Counted from the first letter of the stretch, positions 15,739-25,249 are shown. The stretch is DNA of 64,000 nt from Actinomadura madurae (GCF_900115095.1 NZ_FOVH01000011.1:1-64000); one strand, 5' to 3'. Notes: generated from the letters alone by a model not told the origin. Numbers and translations: made by a program.

Positions 15739-16626
15739 ATGCGCTTCAAGTTCAAGGGCCTCACGGTCGCGGCGCTGACGCTCACGCTGGGCCTGAGCGC
15801 CGCCGCGTGCGGCGACTCCGACTCCGGTGGGGGTGAGAGCGACAAGAACATCACCATCGGCATGGTCTCGGGCTGGGCCGAGGGTGAGGCCGCGACGGCG
15901 CTGTGGAAGCGGCTCCTGACCGACAAGGGCTACAAGGTCGAGGTCAAGACCCTCGACACCGGGCCGCTGTACGCGGGCATGTCGAAGGGCGACGTCGACC
16001 TGTTCGTGGACTCCTGGCTCCCCGGCACCCACGAGGACTACTGGAAGCAGTACGGCGACAAGCTGGAGAAGATCGGCGCCTGGTACGACTCGGCCCCGCT
16101 GACGATCGCGGTGCCGAACTACTCGCCGCTCCAGTCGCTGGAGGACCTCAAGGGCAAGGGCGGCCAGTACGACGGCAAGATCGTCGGCATCGAGAAGAGC
16201 TCGGGCCTGTACCGGGTGTCGCAGGAGGAGATGCTCCCCGCGTACGGCCTGAAGGACGAGTACACGGTGACGACGTCCTCGACGGCGGCGATGCTGACCG
16301 AGCTGAAGAAGGCGATCGACGGCAAGAAGGACATCGTCGTCACGCTGTGGCGCCCGCACTGGGCGTACACGAAGTACCCGATCCGCGACCTGAAGGACCC
16401 GAAGGGCGCGATGGGCAAGCCGGACGGCATCTACACGGTCGCCCGCGAGGACTTCGGCAAGGACCAGCCGGAGGTCACCGCCTGGCTGAAGAAGTTCCGG
16501 ATGGACGACAAGCAGCTGGGCTCGCTTGAGGACCTGATGGAGAACAAGTTCAAGGGCAAGCCCGACCAGGCCGTCGACGAGTGGCTGAAGACGAACCAGA
16601 GCTACGCCACGTCGCTGACGGGCTGA
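15739..16626 (+). CDS. proX: Glycine betaine/choline-binding lipoprotein (OpuAC/ProX-like)
   Basis: 295 residues from the ATG with GAAAGG 6 bp upstream; ATGs at 15733 and 15715 are less well placed. The signal peptide ends in the lipobox SAAAC, so it is a lipoprotein. The mature protein is an OpuAC-type solute-binding fold. Aromatic residues in GWAEGEAATALWK, DSWLPGTHEDYW and TLWRPHWAY are in the positions that form the aromatic cage for quaternary amines. Delivers the ligand to ProVW encoded upstream. Confidence 0.92.
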   Translation: MRFKFKGLTVAALTLTLGLSAAACGDSDSGGGESDKNITIGMVSGWAEGEAATALWKRLLTDKGYKVEVKTLDTGPLYAGMSKGDVDLFVDSWLPGTHEDYWKQYGDKLEKIGAWYDSAPLTIAVPNYSPLQSLEDLKGKGGQYDGKIVGIEKSSGLYRVSQEEMLPAYGLKDEYTVTTSSTAAMLTELKKAIDGKKDIVVTLWRPHWAYTKYPIRDLKDPKGAMGKPDGIYTVAREDFGKDQPEVTAWLKKFRMDDKQLGSLEDLMENKFKGKPDQAVDEWLKTNQSYATSLTG

Positions 16627-16643
16627 CCGCCCGCGCTCGGAAG

Positions 16644-16672
16644 AGGGCCGTCCGGCATCGCCGGGCGGCCCT
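16644..16672 (+). terminator. Terminator after betaine transporter operon
   Basis: AGGGCCG-TCCGGC pairs with GCCGGGCGGCCCT (13 bp, one G-U) around a 3-nt loop, followed by a CTTTT run. Confidence 0.8.
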
Positions 16673-16703
16673 CCGCGCTTTTATCCCGCGAGGCCGACCG
16701 TGC

Positions 16704-17441
16704 TCATCCGGCGAGGCCCACCGTGCACAGGACGGCGAGCAGCCCGAGCCCGGTGGCGCACAGCGTCATGATCCGCGGGTGGACGCTGTGCGCCTCGGGC
16801 AGGATCTCGGCCGCCGCCAGGTACAGCAGGACGCCCGCGAAGAGCCCGAGGTAGGGGCCGAGGACCGCGTCCGGTACGGACGCGAGCGTGCCGAGCGCGG
16901 CCCCGGCCACGGGGGCGGCGGCGTCGGCGAGGAGCAGCAGGACGGCGGGCCGCCGGTCGGTGCGGTGCAGCGAGGCGGCGGTGAAGGTGTTGAAGCCGTC
17001 CGTGAAGTCGTGGGTGACGACGGCGAGCGCCACGAAGACGCCGACGTCGGTCCCGGACTGGAAGCCGAGGCCGATGCTGAGGCCGTCCACCAGGCTGTGG
17101 GCGACGAGCGCGGACGCGGCGACGAGCCCGCCGGAGCCGGCGCCGTGCGCGTGGACGTGCGGGGCGTACTCGTCCTCGTGAGCGCGGTGGATGGCGACGG
17201 CCTGCTCGACCACGTGCAGCAGGACGAACCCGGCCGCGAAGCCGATCATGGGGGCGGGGACGCCGAGCGGGCGGTGCCGGGTCAGCTCCAGCGACTCGGG
17301 GATCAGGTCGAACGCGACGACGCCGAGCATGAGGCCGCCCGCGAGGCCGAGGACGAGGTGCCGGTGGTCGCGGATCCGCATCGCCGCCAGCCCTCCGGCG
17401 AGCGTCATCACGAACGCGAGGAGGGACGCGAGCACGGCCAT
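16704..17441 (-). CDS. ZIP-family metal transporter
   Basis: 245 residues, about eight transmembrane helices. The ZIP signature metal sites are visible as AHSLVDGLSIGLG in helix 4 and VTHDFTDGFNT in helix 5; the second differs from the usual HExPEG. A short His-rich loop (HVHAHG) lies before helix 4. Probably imports Zn or a related divalent cation. Faces the betaine operon tail to tail. Confidence 0.82.
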   Translation of the reverse strand: MAVLASLLAFVMTLAGGLAAMRIRDHRHLVLGLAGGLMLGVVAFDLIPESLELTRHRPLGVPAPMIGFAAGFVLLHVVEQAVAIHRAHEDEYAPHVHAHGAGSGGLVAASALVAHSLVDGLSIGLGFQSGTDVGVFVALAVVTHDFTDGFNTFTAASLHRTDRRPAVLLLLADAAAPVAGAALGTLASVPDAVLGPYLGLFAGVLLYLAAAEILPEAHSVHPRIMTLCATGLGLLAVLCTVGLAG

Positions 17442-17483
17442 TTCCAGGTCTTACCAGTTCATCGGCCACCGCAACCCACGAAA

Positions 17484-17522
17484 ACGGCCCCGCCCCCCAG
17501 AGGAAAGCGGGAGCGGGGCCGT
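17484..17522 (-). terminator. Terminator of Fe-S oxidoreductase gene
   Basis: On the minus strand ACGGCCCCGC pairs with GCGGGGCCGT across a 19-nt loop and is followed by TTTTC. It lies 12 bp after the oxidoreductase stop. Confidence 0.75.
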
Positions 17523-17533
17523 CCGGGACGCGC

Positions 17534-19681
17534 CTACTCGGCGGCGACGGGCTCCTTCTCGGGAGCGGTGCCCTCGCCCTTGATGGAGCGGATCAGGAGC
17601 TGGGAGACGTCGACGACCTCCAGCGACTCCTTGGCGTCGCCCGAGTTCTTCTTCTCGTTGATGGCGTCGCCCAGCATCACCAGGCAGAACGGGCAGGCGG
17701 TGGAGACGGTGTCGGGGTCGGTCTCCAGGGCCTCGTCCACGCGCTCGGTGTTGATGCGCTTGCCGATGCGCTCCTCCATCCACATCCGGGCGCCGCCGGC
17801 GCCGCAGCAGAAACCGCGGTCCTTGTGCCGGTGCATCTCCTGGGTCTTGACGCCGGGGACGGTCGCCATGATGTCGCGCGGCTGCTTGTAGACCTTGTTG
17901 TGGCGTCCGAGGAAGCAGGGGTCGTGGTAGGTGATGTTCTCCTCGATCGGCGTGACCGGGGTGAGCCTGCCCTCCTCGACCAGGTGCGCGAGCAGCTGGG
18001 TGTGGTGGACGACCTCGTAGTTCCCGCCGATCTGCGGGTACTCGTTGGCCAGGGTGTTGAAGCAGTGCGGGCAGGTCGCGACGATCTTCTTGACGCCCGC
18101 GTCGTTGAGGGTCTCGACGTTCTGCTGGCCGAGCATCTGGAAGACGAACTCCATGCCGAGCCGCCGGGCCGGGTCGCCGGTGCAGGCCTCCATCGGGCCG
18201 AGGACGGCGAACTTGACGCCCGCGATGTGCAGCAGCTCGGCGACGGCCTTGGTGGTCTTCTTGGCGCGGTCCTCCAGGGCGCCGGCGCAGCCGACCCAGA
18301 ACAGGTACTCGGTGTCCTCGGCGACCTTGTCGTCGACGACGTCGACCTCGAAGTCCAGCTCCTCGACCCATTCGAGGCGCTTCATCTCGGACATCCCCCA
18401 CGGGTTGCCCTTGTTCTCCAGGTTCTTCAGCATGACGCCGGCCTCGGACGGGAACGAGGACTCGATCATGACCTGGAAGCGGCGCATGTCCAGGATGTGG
18501 TCGATGTGCTCGATGTCGACCGGGCACTGCTCGACGCAGGCGCCGCAGTTGGTGCAGGACCACAGGACGTCCGGGTGGATGACGCCGTCGTCGGCGACGA
18601 GCTCCTTGTCGACCTGCATGGCGAGCTTCTGCTCGTCGGTGAACTTCTCCCGCTGGTCCTCCGACGCGGTGAAGTACGGCGCCTTGGCGAGGGCGTGGTC
18701 GCGCAGTTCGAGCACGAGCATCTTCGGCGACAGCGGCTTGCCGGTGTTCCAGGCGGGGCACTGCGACTGGCAGCGGCCGCACTCGGTGCAGGTCGCCATG
18801 TCGAGGAGGCCCTTCCAGGTGAAGTCCTCGATCTTGCCGCGGCCGAAGACGTCCTCGTCGGGGTCGGCCTCCTCGAAGTCGAGCGGCTTGCCGTCCGACA
18901 TCATCGGCTGCGCCGGGCCGAGGCCGTCCGGGCTGCGCTTGAACATGACGTTCAGCGGGGCCAGGAAGATGTGCAGGTGCTTGGAGTGGACGACGAAGAC
19001 CAGGAAGATCAGCGCGACCGCGATGTGCAGCAGCAGGCCGATGGACTCCAGGACCTCCAGCGTGTCGTGGCTCATGCCCTCGAAGAGCCGCCCGACGAGG
19101 TAGGAGAAGTAGGCGCCCTTGCCGTAGGGGAGGTTGCCGCTGGCCCACTCGACGCCGCGGAAGAAGAACAGCGTCCAGATCACGTTGAAGATCATGAAGA
19201 GCGTGATCCACGCGCCGGACAGGTGGGAGCCCTTGAACCGCGACCTGCGGTCGAGCCGCTTCGGCGAGTTCTTGATCCGGATGGCGGTGAACACCGCGAG
19301 CCCCGCGGTGCAGGCGAGCGCGATCGTGTCCTGGACGAAGCCGATCGGCGGCCAGGTCTGCAGGCCCGGGATCTTGGCGTCCAGCCCGAACAGCAGCGCG
19401 ACGCCCGCCTCCAGGTAGACGGTGATCAGCAGGATGAACGCCCACATGACCGCGAAGTGCGCGCTGCCGGCGAGCGTCCATTTCAGCAGCTTGCGCTGGC
19501 CCAGCACCTCGACCGCCTGTCCCTCGACGGCCTTGGCGGGCTCACGCCTGACCTGCAGCGTCCGTTCCGGGTCGGGCTGACCGCTCTTGGCGATGGCGTA
19601 GAGGAACAGCACCCGCCGGCCGGCGAGCGCCAAAGCGACCGCCGTTCCGGCGAGCCCAATGACCAACGTGATCCAGAACAC
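17534..19681 (-). CDS. Membrane-bound heterodisulfide-reductase-like Fe-S oxidoreductase
   Basis: 715 residues. Five or six N-terminal transmembrane helices (about 1-250) form a cytochrome b/NarI-like anchor. A 4Fe-4S ferredoxin pair follows (CTECGRCQSQCP and CTNCGACVEQCP, about 295-375). Two CCG domains complete it (second with CFLGRHNKVY and GFCCGAGGARMW, about 580-640), as in HdrD/GlpC/LutA relatives. This architecture is widespread in actinobacteria (for example the Rv0338c type) and probably transfers electrons between a cytoplasmic donor and the quinone pool; the substrate is unknown. GTG start with AGGAGG upstream. Confidence 0.88.
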   Translation of the reverse strand: MFWITLVIGLAGTAVALALAGRRVLFLYAIAKSGQPDPERTLQVRREPAKAVEGQAVEVLGQRKLLKWTLAGSAHFAVMWAFILLITVYLEAGVALLFGLDAKIPGLQTWPPIGFVQDTIALACTAGLAVFTAIRIKNSPKRLDRRSRFKGSHLSGAWITLFMIFNVIWTLFFFRGVEWASGNLPYGKGAYFSYLVGRLFEGMSHDTLEVLESIGLLLHIAVALIFLVFVVHSKHLHIFLAPLNVMFKRSPDGLGPAQPMMSDGKPLDFEEADPDEDVFGRGKIEDFTWKGLLDMATCTECGRCQSQCPAWNTGKPLSPKMLVLELRDHALAKAPYFTASEDQREKFTDEQKLAMQVDKELVADDGVIHPDVLWSCTNCGACVEQCPVDIEHIDHILDMRRFQVMIESSFPSEAGVMLKNLENKGNPWGMSEMKRLEWVEELDFEVDVVDDKVAEDTEYLFWVGCAGALEDRAKKTTKAVAELLHIAGVKFAVLGPMEACTGDPARRLGMEFVFQMLGQQNVETLNDAGVKKIVATCPHCFNTLANEYPQIGGNYEVVHHTQLLAHLVEEGRLTPVTPIEENITYHDPCFLGRHNKVYKQPRDIMATVPGVKTQEMHRHKDRGFCCGAGGARMWMEERIGKRINTERVDEALETDPDTVSTACPFCLVMLGDAINEKKNSGDAKESLEVVDVSQLLIRSIKGEGTAPEKEPVAAE

Positions 19682-19759
19682 TGTTCCGTCCTCCTGGGGT
19701 ACGGGCGATGGCTGTCAGCGTAGGGCTCGCCACGAACCGCTCGTCATCCGGGGCCCGAA

Positions 19760-19774
19760 TACTACTCGGTAGTA
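19760..19774. promoter_or_regulatory. Candidate operator (TACTAC-N3-GTAGTA)
   Basis: Perfect 6-bp arms with a 3-bp spacer in the divergent region between the Fe-S oxidoreductase (minus) and the metal-binding protein gene (plus). It looks like a dimeric repressor site, probably TetR-type. The regulator is not encoded next to it. Confidence 0.45.
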
Positions 19775-19896
19775 GCTTAGGCGTCACATCCGCTGGTCAG
19801 ACTACCGATGAGTTTTCGGCCCTTCACGTGTCATATCACCGGATGGGACGCGGCAGCCTCGTCCCGTCCAGCGGTATGCCGAAACGGAGGACTCCC

Positions 19897-20517
19897 ATGA
19901 CCCCGATGCCCGATCTCGCGCCCGCCACGCGCCGGATGGCCGCCCTGCTCGCGGGCGTCCGCGACTTCCAGCTAGACCAGCCGACCCCCTGCGCGGACAC
20001 CTCGCTCGGCGCCCTCATCGACCATGTGAACGGGCTGACGCTCGCCTTCACCTGGGCGGCGAAGAAGGACTACCCGGAAGGGGGTACGCAGCCGCCGTCC
20101 ACGGACCGGCCCGGGATCGACGATGAGGCGCCGCTGCTGCCGCCGGACTGGCGCACCCGCATGCCCGAGCAGCTCGACGCGCTCGCCGACGCCTGGCGCG
20201 ACCCGGCCGCGTGGGAGGGCATGACCCATGCGGGCGGCATCGACCTGCCGGGGGCGGACGCCGGCAACGTCGCCATGAACGAGCTGGTCGTCCACGGCTG
20301 GGACATCGCCCGCGCCAGCGGCCAGCCCTACGAGGTGAGCGCGGAGGAGATCGAGTCCTGCCTGGCCTTCGTCGCCCCGTCCGTCGAGCAGAGCGGGGGC
20401 AAGGGCGTCCCCGGCCTGTTCGGTCCCGCCGTCGACGTCCCCGAGGACGCGCCCGCCCTCGACCGCCTCATCGCCATGACCGGCCGCGACCCCTCCTGGA
20501 CGGCCGAGCGGAACTGA
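19897..20517 (+). CDS. TIGR03086-type metal-binding protein (maleylpyruvate isomerase family)
   Basis: 206 residues. DinB/MDMPI fold. The N-terminal four-helix domain carries LIDHVNGLTLAF and NELVVHGWDIARA, whose histidines are the usual metal ligands. Members include mycothiol-dependent isomerases and transferases, so thiol-dependent detoxification is possible; the substrate is unknown. ATG at 19897 follows CGGAGG by 6 bp and was preferred over upstream in-frame ATGs. Confidence 0.82.
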   Translation: MTPMPDLAPATRRMAALLAGVRDFQLDQPTPCADTSLGALIDHVNGLTLAFTWAAKKDYPEGGTQPPSTDRPGIDDEAPLLPPDWRTRMPEQLDALADAWRDPAAWEGMTHAGGIDLPGADAGNVAMNELVVHGWDIARASGQPYEVSAEEIESCLAFVAPSVEQSGGKGVPGLFGPAVDVPEDAPALDRLIAMTGRDPSWTAERN

Positions 20518-20652
20518 CCGGGCGGCGGTTCCGGCACGGCAGGTTTTACCCGCGCCCGCTGGCTCCTGATCTGCTGTTCTGTGACGATTGTCGGAGTGGT
20601 TGCCGTGTGCCGGCATCTCCAGACGCGGCGGGGAGCGCGATCGGGGGAAGCC

Positions 20653-21303
20653 ATGACCGAGACCGGCGCGACACCTCGCTGGCATGCCGCCGGCGACTGG
20701 TTCGACGTCTGCAAGTGCGCCGTCCCGTGCCCGTGCACCTATGCGCAGCCTCCTACCTACGGTGACTGCGACGGTGTGCTGGCATGGCACATCCGCGAAG
20801 GGAGGTACGGAGACGTCTCTCTCGACGGCCTCAACGTCCTGATGCTCGGCTCGTTCGTGGGGAACGTGTGGGGCGAGCACTCCGACGCCTACGCGGCCGT
20901 CTTCCTGGACGAGCGCGCCGACGATTCCCAGCGCGAGGCGCTCGGGAAGATCTTCGGCGGTGAGGCCGGAGGGTGGCCCGCCCAGCTGGTGGGGATGCTC
21001 GCTCCCGAGGTGCGGGGGATCGAGTTCTCGCCCGTCACGATCTCGGTCGACGACGACCTCGCCACCTGGAGCGCGGAGGTCCCCGGCCGGGTCGTGGCGA
21101 GGGCCGAGGCGCTGACGGGCCCCACGACGCCCGAGGGGGCACGGGTGCAGACCCTCAACCCGCCCGGTTCCGAGACGGGGCCCGGACAGGTCGCCACCTG
21201 GGGCAGGGCGCTCGCCGACCAGGCCGACGCCTACGGCTTCAGCTGGGACTGGGCGGGCCGCTCCAGCAAGCACATCCCGTTCGACTGGAGCGGACCGGAG
21301 TGA
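20653..21303 (+). CDS. DUF1326 domain protein
   Basis: 216 residues. The conserved N-terminal Cys cluster CKCAVPCPCTYAQ and GDCDGVLAWHI is typical of DUF1326. The function is unknown, but genes of this family regularly precede DUF2182 membrane proteins, as here. ATG at 20653 with GGGGGAAG upstream. Stop overlaps the next start (GTGA). Confidence 0.85.
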   Translation: MTETGATPRWHAAGDWFDVCKCAVPCPCTYAQPPTYGDCDGVLAWHIREGRYGDVSLDGLNVLMLGSFVGNVWGEHSDAYAAVFLDERADDSQREALGKIFGGEAGGWPAQLVGMLAPEVRGIEFSPVTISVDDDLATWSAEVPGRVVARAEALTGPTTPEGARVQTLNPPGSETGPGQVATWGRALADQADAYGFSWDWAGRSSKHIPFDWSGPE

Positions 21304-22136
21304 GGGCTCCGCCGGTCCCGGTGCCCCGGCGGCGGACCGGCGCCCGGCCCGCGACGCACGAGCTCGTGTTCGTCGGGGTCCTCGTCGCCCTCGCCGCGGT
21401 CGCGTGGCTGGCGGTCCACCGCCTGGCCACGCCGGACATGCGCGCCGGGCTGCTGACCGGCGCCGCCCGTCCCGGAGGCTCCGGCGGGATGGACGCCATG
21501 CCGATGGACCATTCCATGAGCGCGGGGCTGTTCCTCGGCATCTGGCTCGTGATGATGGCGGCGATGATGCTCCCGGCGGTGACACCGGTGATCGTGCGGA
21601 TCGACCGGCTCGTGCGGCGCCGGGACGGGCGGGGCATGACGGCGTACATGCTGGCGGCCGGGTACCTGCTCGTGTGGGCGGCCGCCGGAGCGGCCGCGTA
21701 CGGCCTGTACCTGGCCTTCCAGTCGGCCGCCACGGCGGGCGATGCCGTGACCGCCGTGCGCGCGGGCGCCGTCGTGCTGGTGTTCGCGGGCGTCTACCAG
21801 CTCTCGCCCCTGAAGCGGGCGTGCCTGCGGCTGTGCCGCTCGCCGCTCGCCGTCGTCGTCCGGCACGGGGAGCGGATCACGGCGGGCCCGTCGGGCGCGC
21901 TGCTCGTCGGCGTCCACCACGGGGCCTTCTGCCTGGGATGCTGCTGGGCGCTGATGGCCGTCCTGCTCGCCGCGGGGATGATGAGCCTGGTCTGGATGGG
22001 GGTCGTCGCCGCGGTCATCCTCGTGGAGAAGGTCTGGCGGTACGGGGAACGGGTCAGCGGACCGCTGGGCGCCGTGATGATCGCCTTCGGACTCGTCCTG
22101 CTGGTCTCCCCCGGCCTCTCGCCCACGCTGACCTAG
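21300..22136 (+). CDS. DUF2182 integral membrane protein
   Basis: 278 residues. About seven transmembrane helices. The family core is visible as GIWLVMMAAMMLPAVTPVIV, YQLSPLKRACLRLCRSP and GVHHGAFCLGCCWALMAVL. It may be a predicted metal-binding membrane protein; the role is unestablished. The GTG at 21300 overlaps the DUF1326 stop by 4 bp, so the two are translationally coupled and probably form a complex. Confidence 0.85.
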   Translation: MRAPPVPVPRRRTGARPATHELVFVGVLVALAAVAWLAVHRLATPDMRAGLLTGAARPGGSGGMDAMPMDHSMSAGLFLGIWLVMMAAMMLPAVTPVIVRIDRLVRRRDGRGMTAYMLAAGYLLVWAAAGAAAYGLYLAFQSAATAGDAVTAVRAGAVVLVFAGVYQLSPLKRACLRLCRSPLAVVVRHGERITAGPSGALLVGVHHGAFCLGCCWALMAVLLAAGMMSLVWMGVVAAVILVEKVWRYGERVSGPLGAVMIAFGLVLLVSPGLSPTLT

Positions 22137-22149
22137 TACCGCGGCGGAT

Positions 22150-22175
22150 CCGGGAGGGCGGGTCCGCCCTCCCGG
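22150..22175 (+). terminator. Terminator after DUF2182 gene
   Basis: Perfect 10-bp stem CCGGGAGGGC / GCCCTCCCGG with a 6-nt loop, no U-tract, as is common in actinomycetes. Confidence 0.65.
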
Positions 22176-22223
22176 GCGGTGGAGGGTTGAATGCGGGGGA
22201 GGCGGACGAGCGAGGAGGCGACG

Positions 22224-23756
22224 GTGGAGCAGTGGGCGCGGCGGGCGACGACGGTCCGGGTGATCGGCACCGGGGCGATGGGGCGCGGGATCGCGCAGCT
22301 CGCCGCGGCGGGCGGGCTGACGGTGGAACTGGCCGACCTCCGGATGGACGCCGTGGTCGCCGCGGCCGAGTACATCGGCGGCATGTTCGACAAGCTCGTC
22401 TCCAAGGGGCGGATGACGGCGGCTGAGGCGGAGGCGGCCAAGGCGAGGCTCCGGCCGGTCGGTGAGCCGCTCACCCCGTTCCAGGACTGCGATCTGGTCG
22501 TGGAGGCGGTGCGGGAGGACATCGACACCAAGCGGGAACTGTTCTCGTCCTTGGAGAAGGTCTGCCCGGCGCGGACGATCCTCGTCACCAACACCAGTTC
22601 GCTGCCGGTGACGGCCATCGCCGCCGCGCTGGAGGATCCGTCCAGGGTGGCAGGGCTGCACTTCTTCAACCCGGTGCCGCTGATGCGCCTCGTGGAGGTG
22701 GTTCCCGGGGCGCGCACGGCGGAGTGGATCCCGGGCGCTCTCGCCGACCTCGTCCGGCGTCTCGGGCACGAGCCGGTGCTCGCGCCGGACGCGCCCGGCT
22801 TCCTGGTCAACCACGCCGGGCGCGGCCTGGTGACGGAGGCCCTGCAGATCCTCTCCGAGGGCGCCGCCGAGCCCGCGGACGTCGACCGGGTCGCGCGGGA
22901 CGTCCTCGGTCTGAAGATGGGGCCCTGCGAACTGCTCGACCTCACGGGGATGGACGTGTCGCACCCCGTGATGGAGTCCATCTGGACGGGGTTCTACACG
23001 GAGCCGCGGTTCCGTCCGTCCAGGCTCGGACGTGCGCGGCTTGAAGCGGGCCTCTACGGACGCAAGACGGGCGAGGGCTTCTACAAGTACGTGGACGGTG
23101 CCAAGCAGGAGCCGCCGGAGGTCACGGTGCCGGCGGTGGACCCGCGCCCCGTGTGGGTCCACGGCGATGTGCGTGAGGAACTTGGTGCGCTGCTGTCCAC
23201 AGCGGATATAGAGGTCGAGACGGGGGACGAGCCCTCCGACCGCGCCGTCGTGCTGGTCGCCCCGTTCGGGCAGAGCACGGTGGCCGCCGCCGAAGGCCTC
23301 CCTCTTGAGCGCACCCTGGGCGTTGACCCGTTCGGGGGTTTCTTCACCCGCCTGACCGCGATGGTGCATCCGGGTCTCGACCGGGACGCGGGCCGTGCGG
23401 GTCTCGCCGCCCTCTCGGCCACCGGACGGGACGTCACCGTCGTGCGGGACGCCCCCGCCCCCGTGGCGCAGCGGCTCCTCGCGTCGATCGTGAACGTGGC
23501 GTGCGGCATCGCCGAGCAGCGGCTCGCCCGCCCGCAGGACATCGACACCGGGGTCCGGCTCGGCCTCGGCTACCCGCGCGGCCCGCTGGAGTGGGCCGAC
23601 GACGCGGGCGCGGACCGCGTCCTCGCGATCCTGCGCGGCCTGCACGCCTCCACCGGCGACCCGCGCTACCGGCCGAGCGCCTGGCTGACCGAACGGGTGG
23701 CGCTCGGCCTCCCCCTCACCGAGGCCGGCACCGCCCCGTCCGACCTCACGTCCTGA
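22224..23756 (+). CDS. 3-hydroxyacyl-CoA dehydrogenase (PaaH/3-hydroxybutyryl-CoA type)
   Basis: 510 residues. Oxidises L-3-hydroxyacyl-CoA with NAD in fatty acid or phenylacetate breakdown. The Rossmann motif VIGTGAMGRGIAQ opens the protein. DLVVEAVREDIDTKRELF, NTSSLPVTAIA and GLHFFNPVPLMRLVEVV (catalytic His) are diagnostic. Two C-terminal dimerisation domains follow, the second from about residue 390, as in PaaH-length enzymes. GTG 22224 follows GAGGAGG; ATG 22191 is also possible. Its 3' end overlaps the convergent MFS gene by 11 bp. Confidence 0.9.
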   Translation: MEQWARRATTVRVIGTGAMGRGIAQLAAAGGLTVELADLRMDAVVAAAEYIGGMFDKLVSKGRMTAAEAEAAKARLRPVGEPLTPFQDCDLVVEAVREDIDTKRELFSSLEKVCPARTILVTNTSSLPVTAIAAALEDPSRVAGLHFFNPVPLMRLVEVVPGARTAEWIPGALADLVRRLGHEPVLAPDAPGFLVNHAGRGLVTEALQILSEGAAEPADVDRVARDVLGLKMGPCELLDLTGMDVSHPVMESIWTGFYTEPRFRPSRLGRARLEAGLYGRKTGEGFYKYVDGAKQEPPEVTVPAVDPRPVWVHGDVREELGALLSTADIEVETGDEPSDRAVVLVAPFGQSTVAAAEGLPLERTLGVDPFGGFFTRLTAMVHPGLDRDAGRAGLAALSATGRDVTVVRDAPAPVAQRLLASIVNVACGIAEQRLARPQDIDTGVRLGLGYPRGPLEWADDAGADRVLAILRGLHASTGDPRYRPSAWLTERVALGLPLTEAGTAPSDLTS

Positions 23757-25236
23757 CGGGCTCCGGCACGTCCGCGGCGGCCGGGCGGGCGACGCCGCGC
23801 ATGACGAACGCCGCGAAGACGGCGGCGGCCAGCATCACCCCGGCCGCCGCCAGCGAGCCCGCGGCGACCGCGTCGGCGAAGGCGTCCTGCGCGGCCCGCG
23901 CGAGGCCGGGGTCGCCGGTCGCCAGCGCGGCGCCGAGCGAGTCGCGGGCGGGGCCGGACACGCCGTCCGGCAGGCCCGCGGCGTAGCCGGCGGAGACGAC
24001 GCTGCCGAGGACGGCGACGCCGAGGGCGCTGCCGAGTTCCTGCCCGGCGTCGTTCACGGCGGAGCTCACCCCGGCCTCCTCGGGCGGCACGGCCGCCATC
24101 AGCGTGCTGTAGGCGGCCGGGGTGCCGATCCCGGCGCCGAGACCGAGGACGACCAGCCCGGCGGCGAGCACGGCGTACCCGTCGTGCGGGTCGGTCAGGC
24201 CGAGCGCCGCGAGCCCGGCCGCGAGGACGGCGAACCCGGTGACCAGGGCGGGACGGGCGCCGTACCGCGACTCCAGCGAGGCGCCGAGGCCGTTGCCGGC
24301 GCTCGCCGAGACGGCGACGGGCAGCAGCGCCAGCCCGGCCTTCAGCGGCCCGTAGCCGAGCACGAGCTGGAGCAGCTGGGTCAGCGCGAACATCACCCCG
24401 GCCAGGGCGAACCCGAACATCGCGATCATGGTGGCGGCGCCGGAGAACGCGCGGCGGCGCAGCAGGCCGAGGTCGAGCATCGGCTCGGGGTTGCGGTGCT
24501 GCCAGAGGACGAACAGGGCGAGGGCGGCGGCGCCGGCCGCGGCCACGCCGAGCGTGCGGAGGCCCGTCCAGCCGTGCTGGGGACTGGAGATGATCGCCCA
24601 GACCAGCGCCGACATCCCGGCCGTGGACAGGACGGCGCCGAGCACGTCCGGGCGGCGGCGCGGCCCGCGGGACTCGGGGACGAGCACCAGCAGGCCGATG
24701 ACGGCGGCGGCGGTGATCGGCACGTTGACCAGGAAGGCCGAGCCCCACCAGAAGTGCTCCAGCAGGAACCCGCCGAGCGTCGGCCCGGCGGCGAGTCCGA
24801 CCATGGACGTCGCGCCCCAGATGGCGAACGCCTTCGCGCGCTCGTCGGGGCCGAACACCTGGGCCATGATCGACAGCGTCCCGGGCATGAGGAGCGCGCC
24901 GCCGAGACCCATCAGCGCGCGCATCGCGACGAGCCGCGCGGGATCCGCGGCGAAGGCGGCGAGCAGCGAGCCGGCGCCGAACAGGGCGAAGCCGATCAGC
25001 ATCGCGCGGCGGCGGCCGTAGCGGTCGCCGAGGCCGCCGGCCGTGATCAGCAGCCCGGCGAAGACCAGCGAGTAGGCGTCGATCACCCACTGGACGTCGG
25101 ACGTGGTGGCGTCCAGGTCCTTCAGCAGGGACGGGATCGCCACGTTCAGGATCGTGTTGTCGACCATGACGACGAAGAGGCTGAGGCACAGCACGCCGAG
25201 GATCCGCCAGCGGCGGGGATCGGGGGCATGGCTCAT
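23746..25236 (-). CDS. MFS drug exporter, DHA2 (EmrB/QacA) family
   Basis: 496 residues, about 14 transmembrane helices. DHA2 motifs are visible: LFVVMVDNTILNVAIPSL (motif D1), GGLGDRYGRRRAMLIG (motif A) and GPTLGGFLLEHFWWGSAFLVNVP (motif C). Proton-driven efflux of a drug-like compound is likely. ATG 25236 with AAAGGA upstream was chosen because earlier in-frame codons run through the operator array. Divergent from a TetR gene that probably represses it. Confidence 0.9.
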   Translation of the reverse strand: MSHAPDPRRWRILGVLCLSLFVVMVDNTILNVAIPSLLKDLDATTSDVQWVIDAYSLVFAGLLITAGGLGDRYGRRRAMLIGFALFGAGSLLAAFAADPARLVAMRALMGLGGALLMPGTLSIMAQVFGPDERAKAFAIWGATSMVGLAAGPTLGGFLLEHFWWGSAFLVNVPITAAAVIGLLVLVPESRGPRRRPDVLGAVLSTAGMSALVWAIISSPQHGWTGLRTLGVAAAGAAALALFVLWQHRNPEPMLDLGLLRRRAFSGAATMIAMFGFALAGVMFALTQLLQLVLGYGPLKAGLALLPVAVSASAGNGLGASLESRYGARPALVTGFAVLAAGLAALGLTDPHDGYAVLAAGLVVLGLGAGIGTPAAYSTLMAAVPPEEAGVSSAVNDAGQELGSALGVAVLGSVVSAGYAAGLPDGVSGPARDSLGAALATGDPGLARAAQDAFADAVAAGSLAAAGVMLAAAVFAAFVMRGVARPAAADVPEPVRT

Positions 25237-25249
25237 CGGAGCATCCTTT

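Noticed and set aside
17825..19723. Very long open frame opposite the Fe-S oxidoreductase
   Set aside because: High-GC DNA gives long open antisense frames. The minus-strand gene has all family motifs; this frame has none.
20973..21299. Upstream extension of the DUF2182 gene
   Set aside because: It would overlap the DUF1326 gene out of frame; the GTG at 21300 with GTGA overlap is a normal start.
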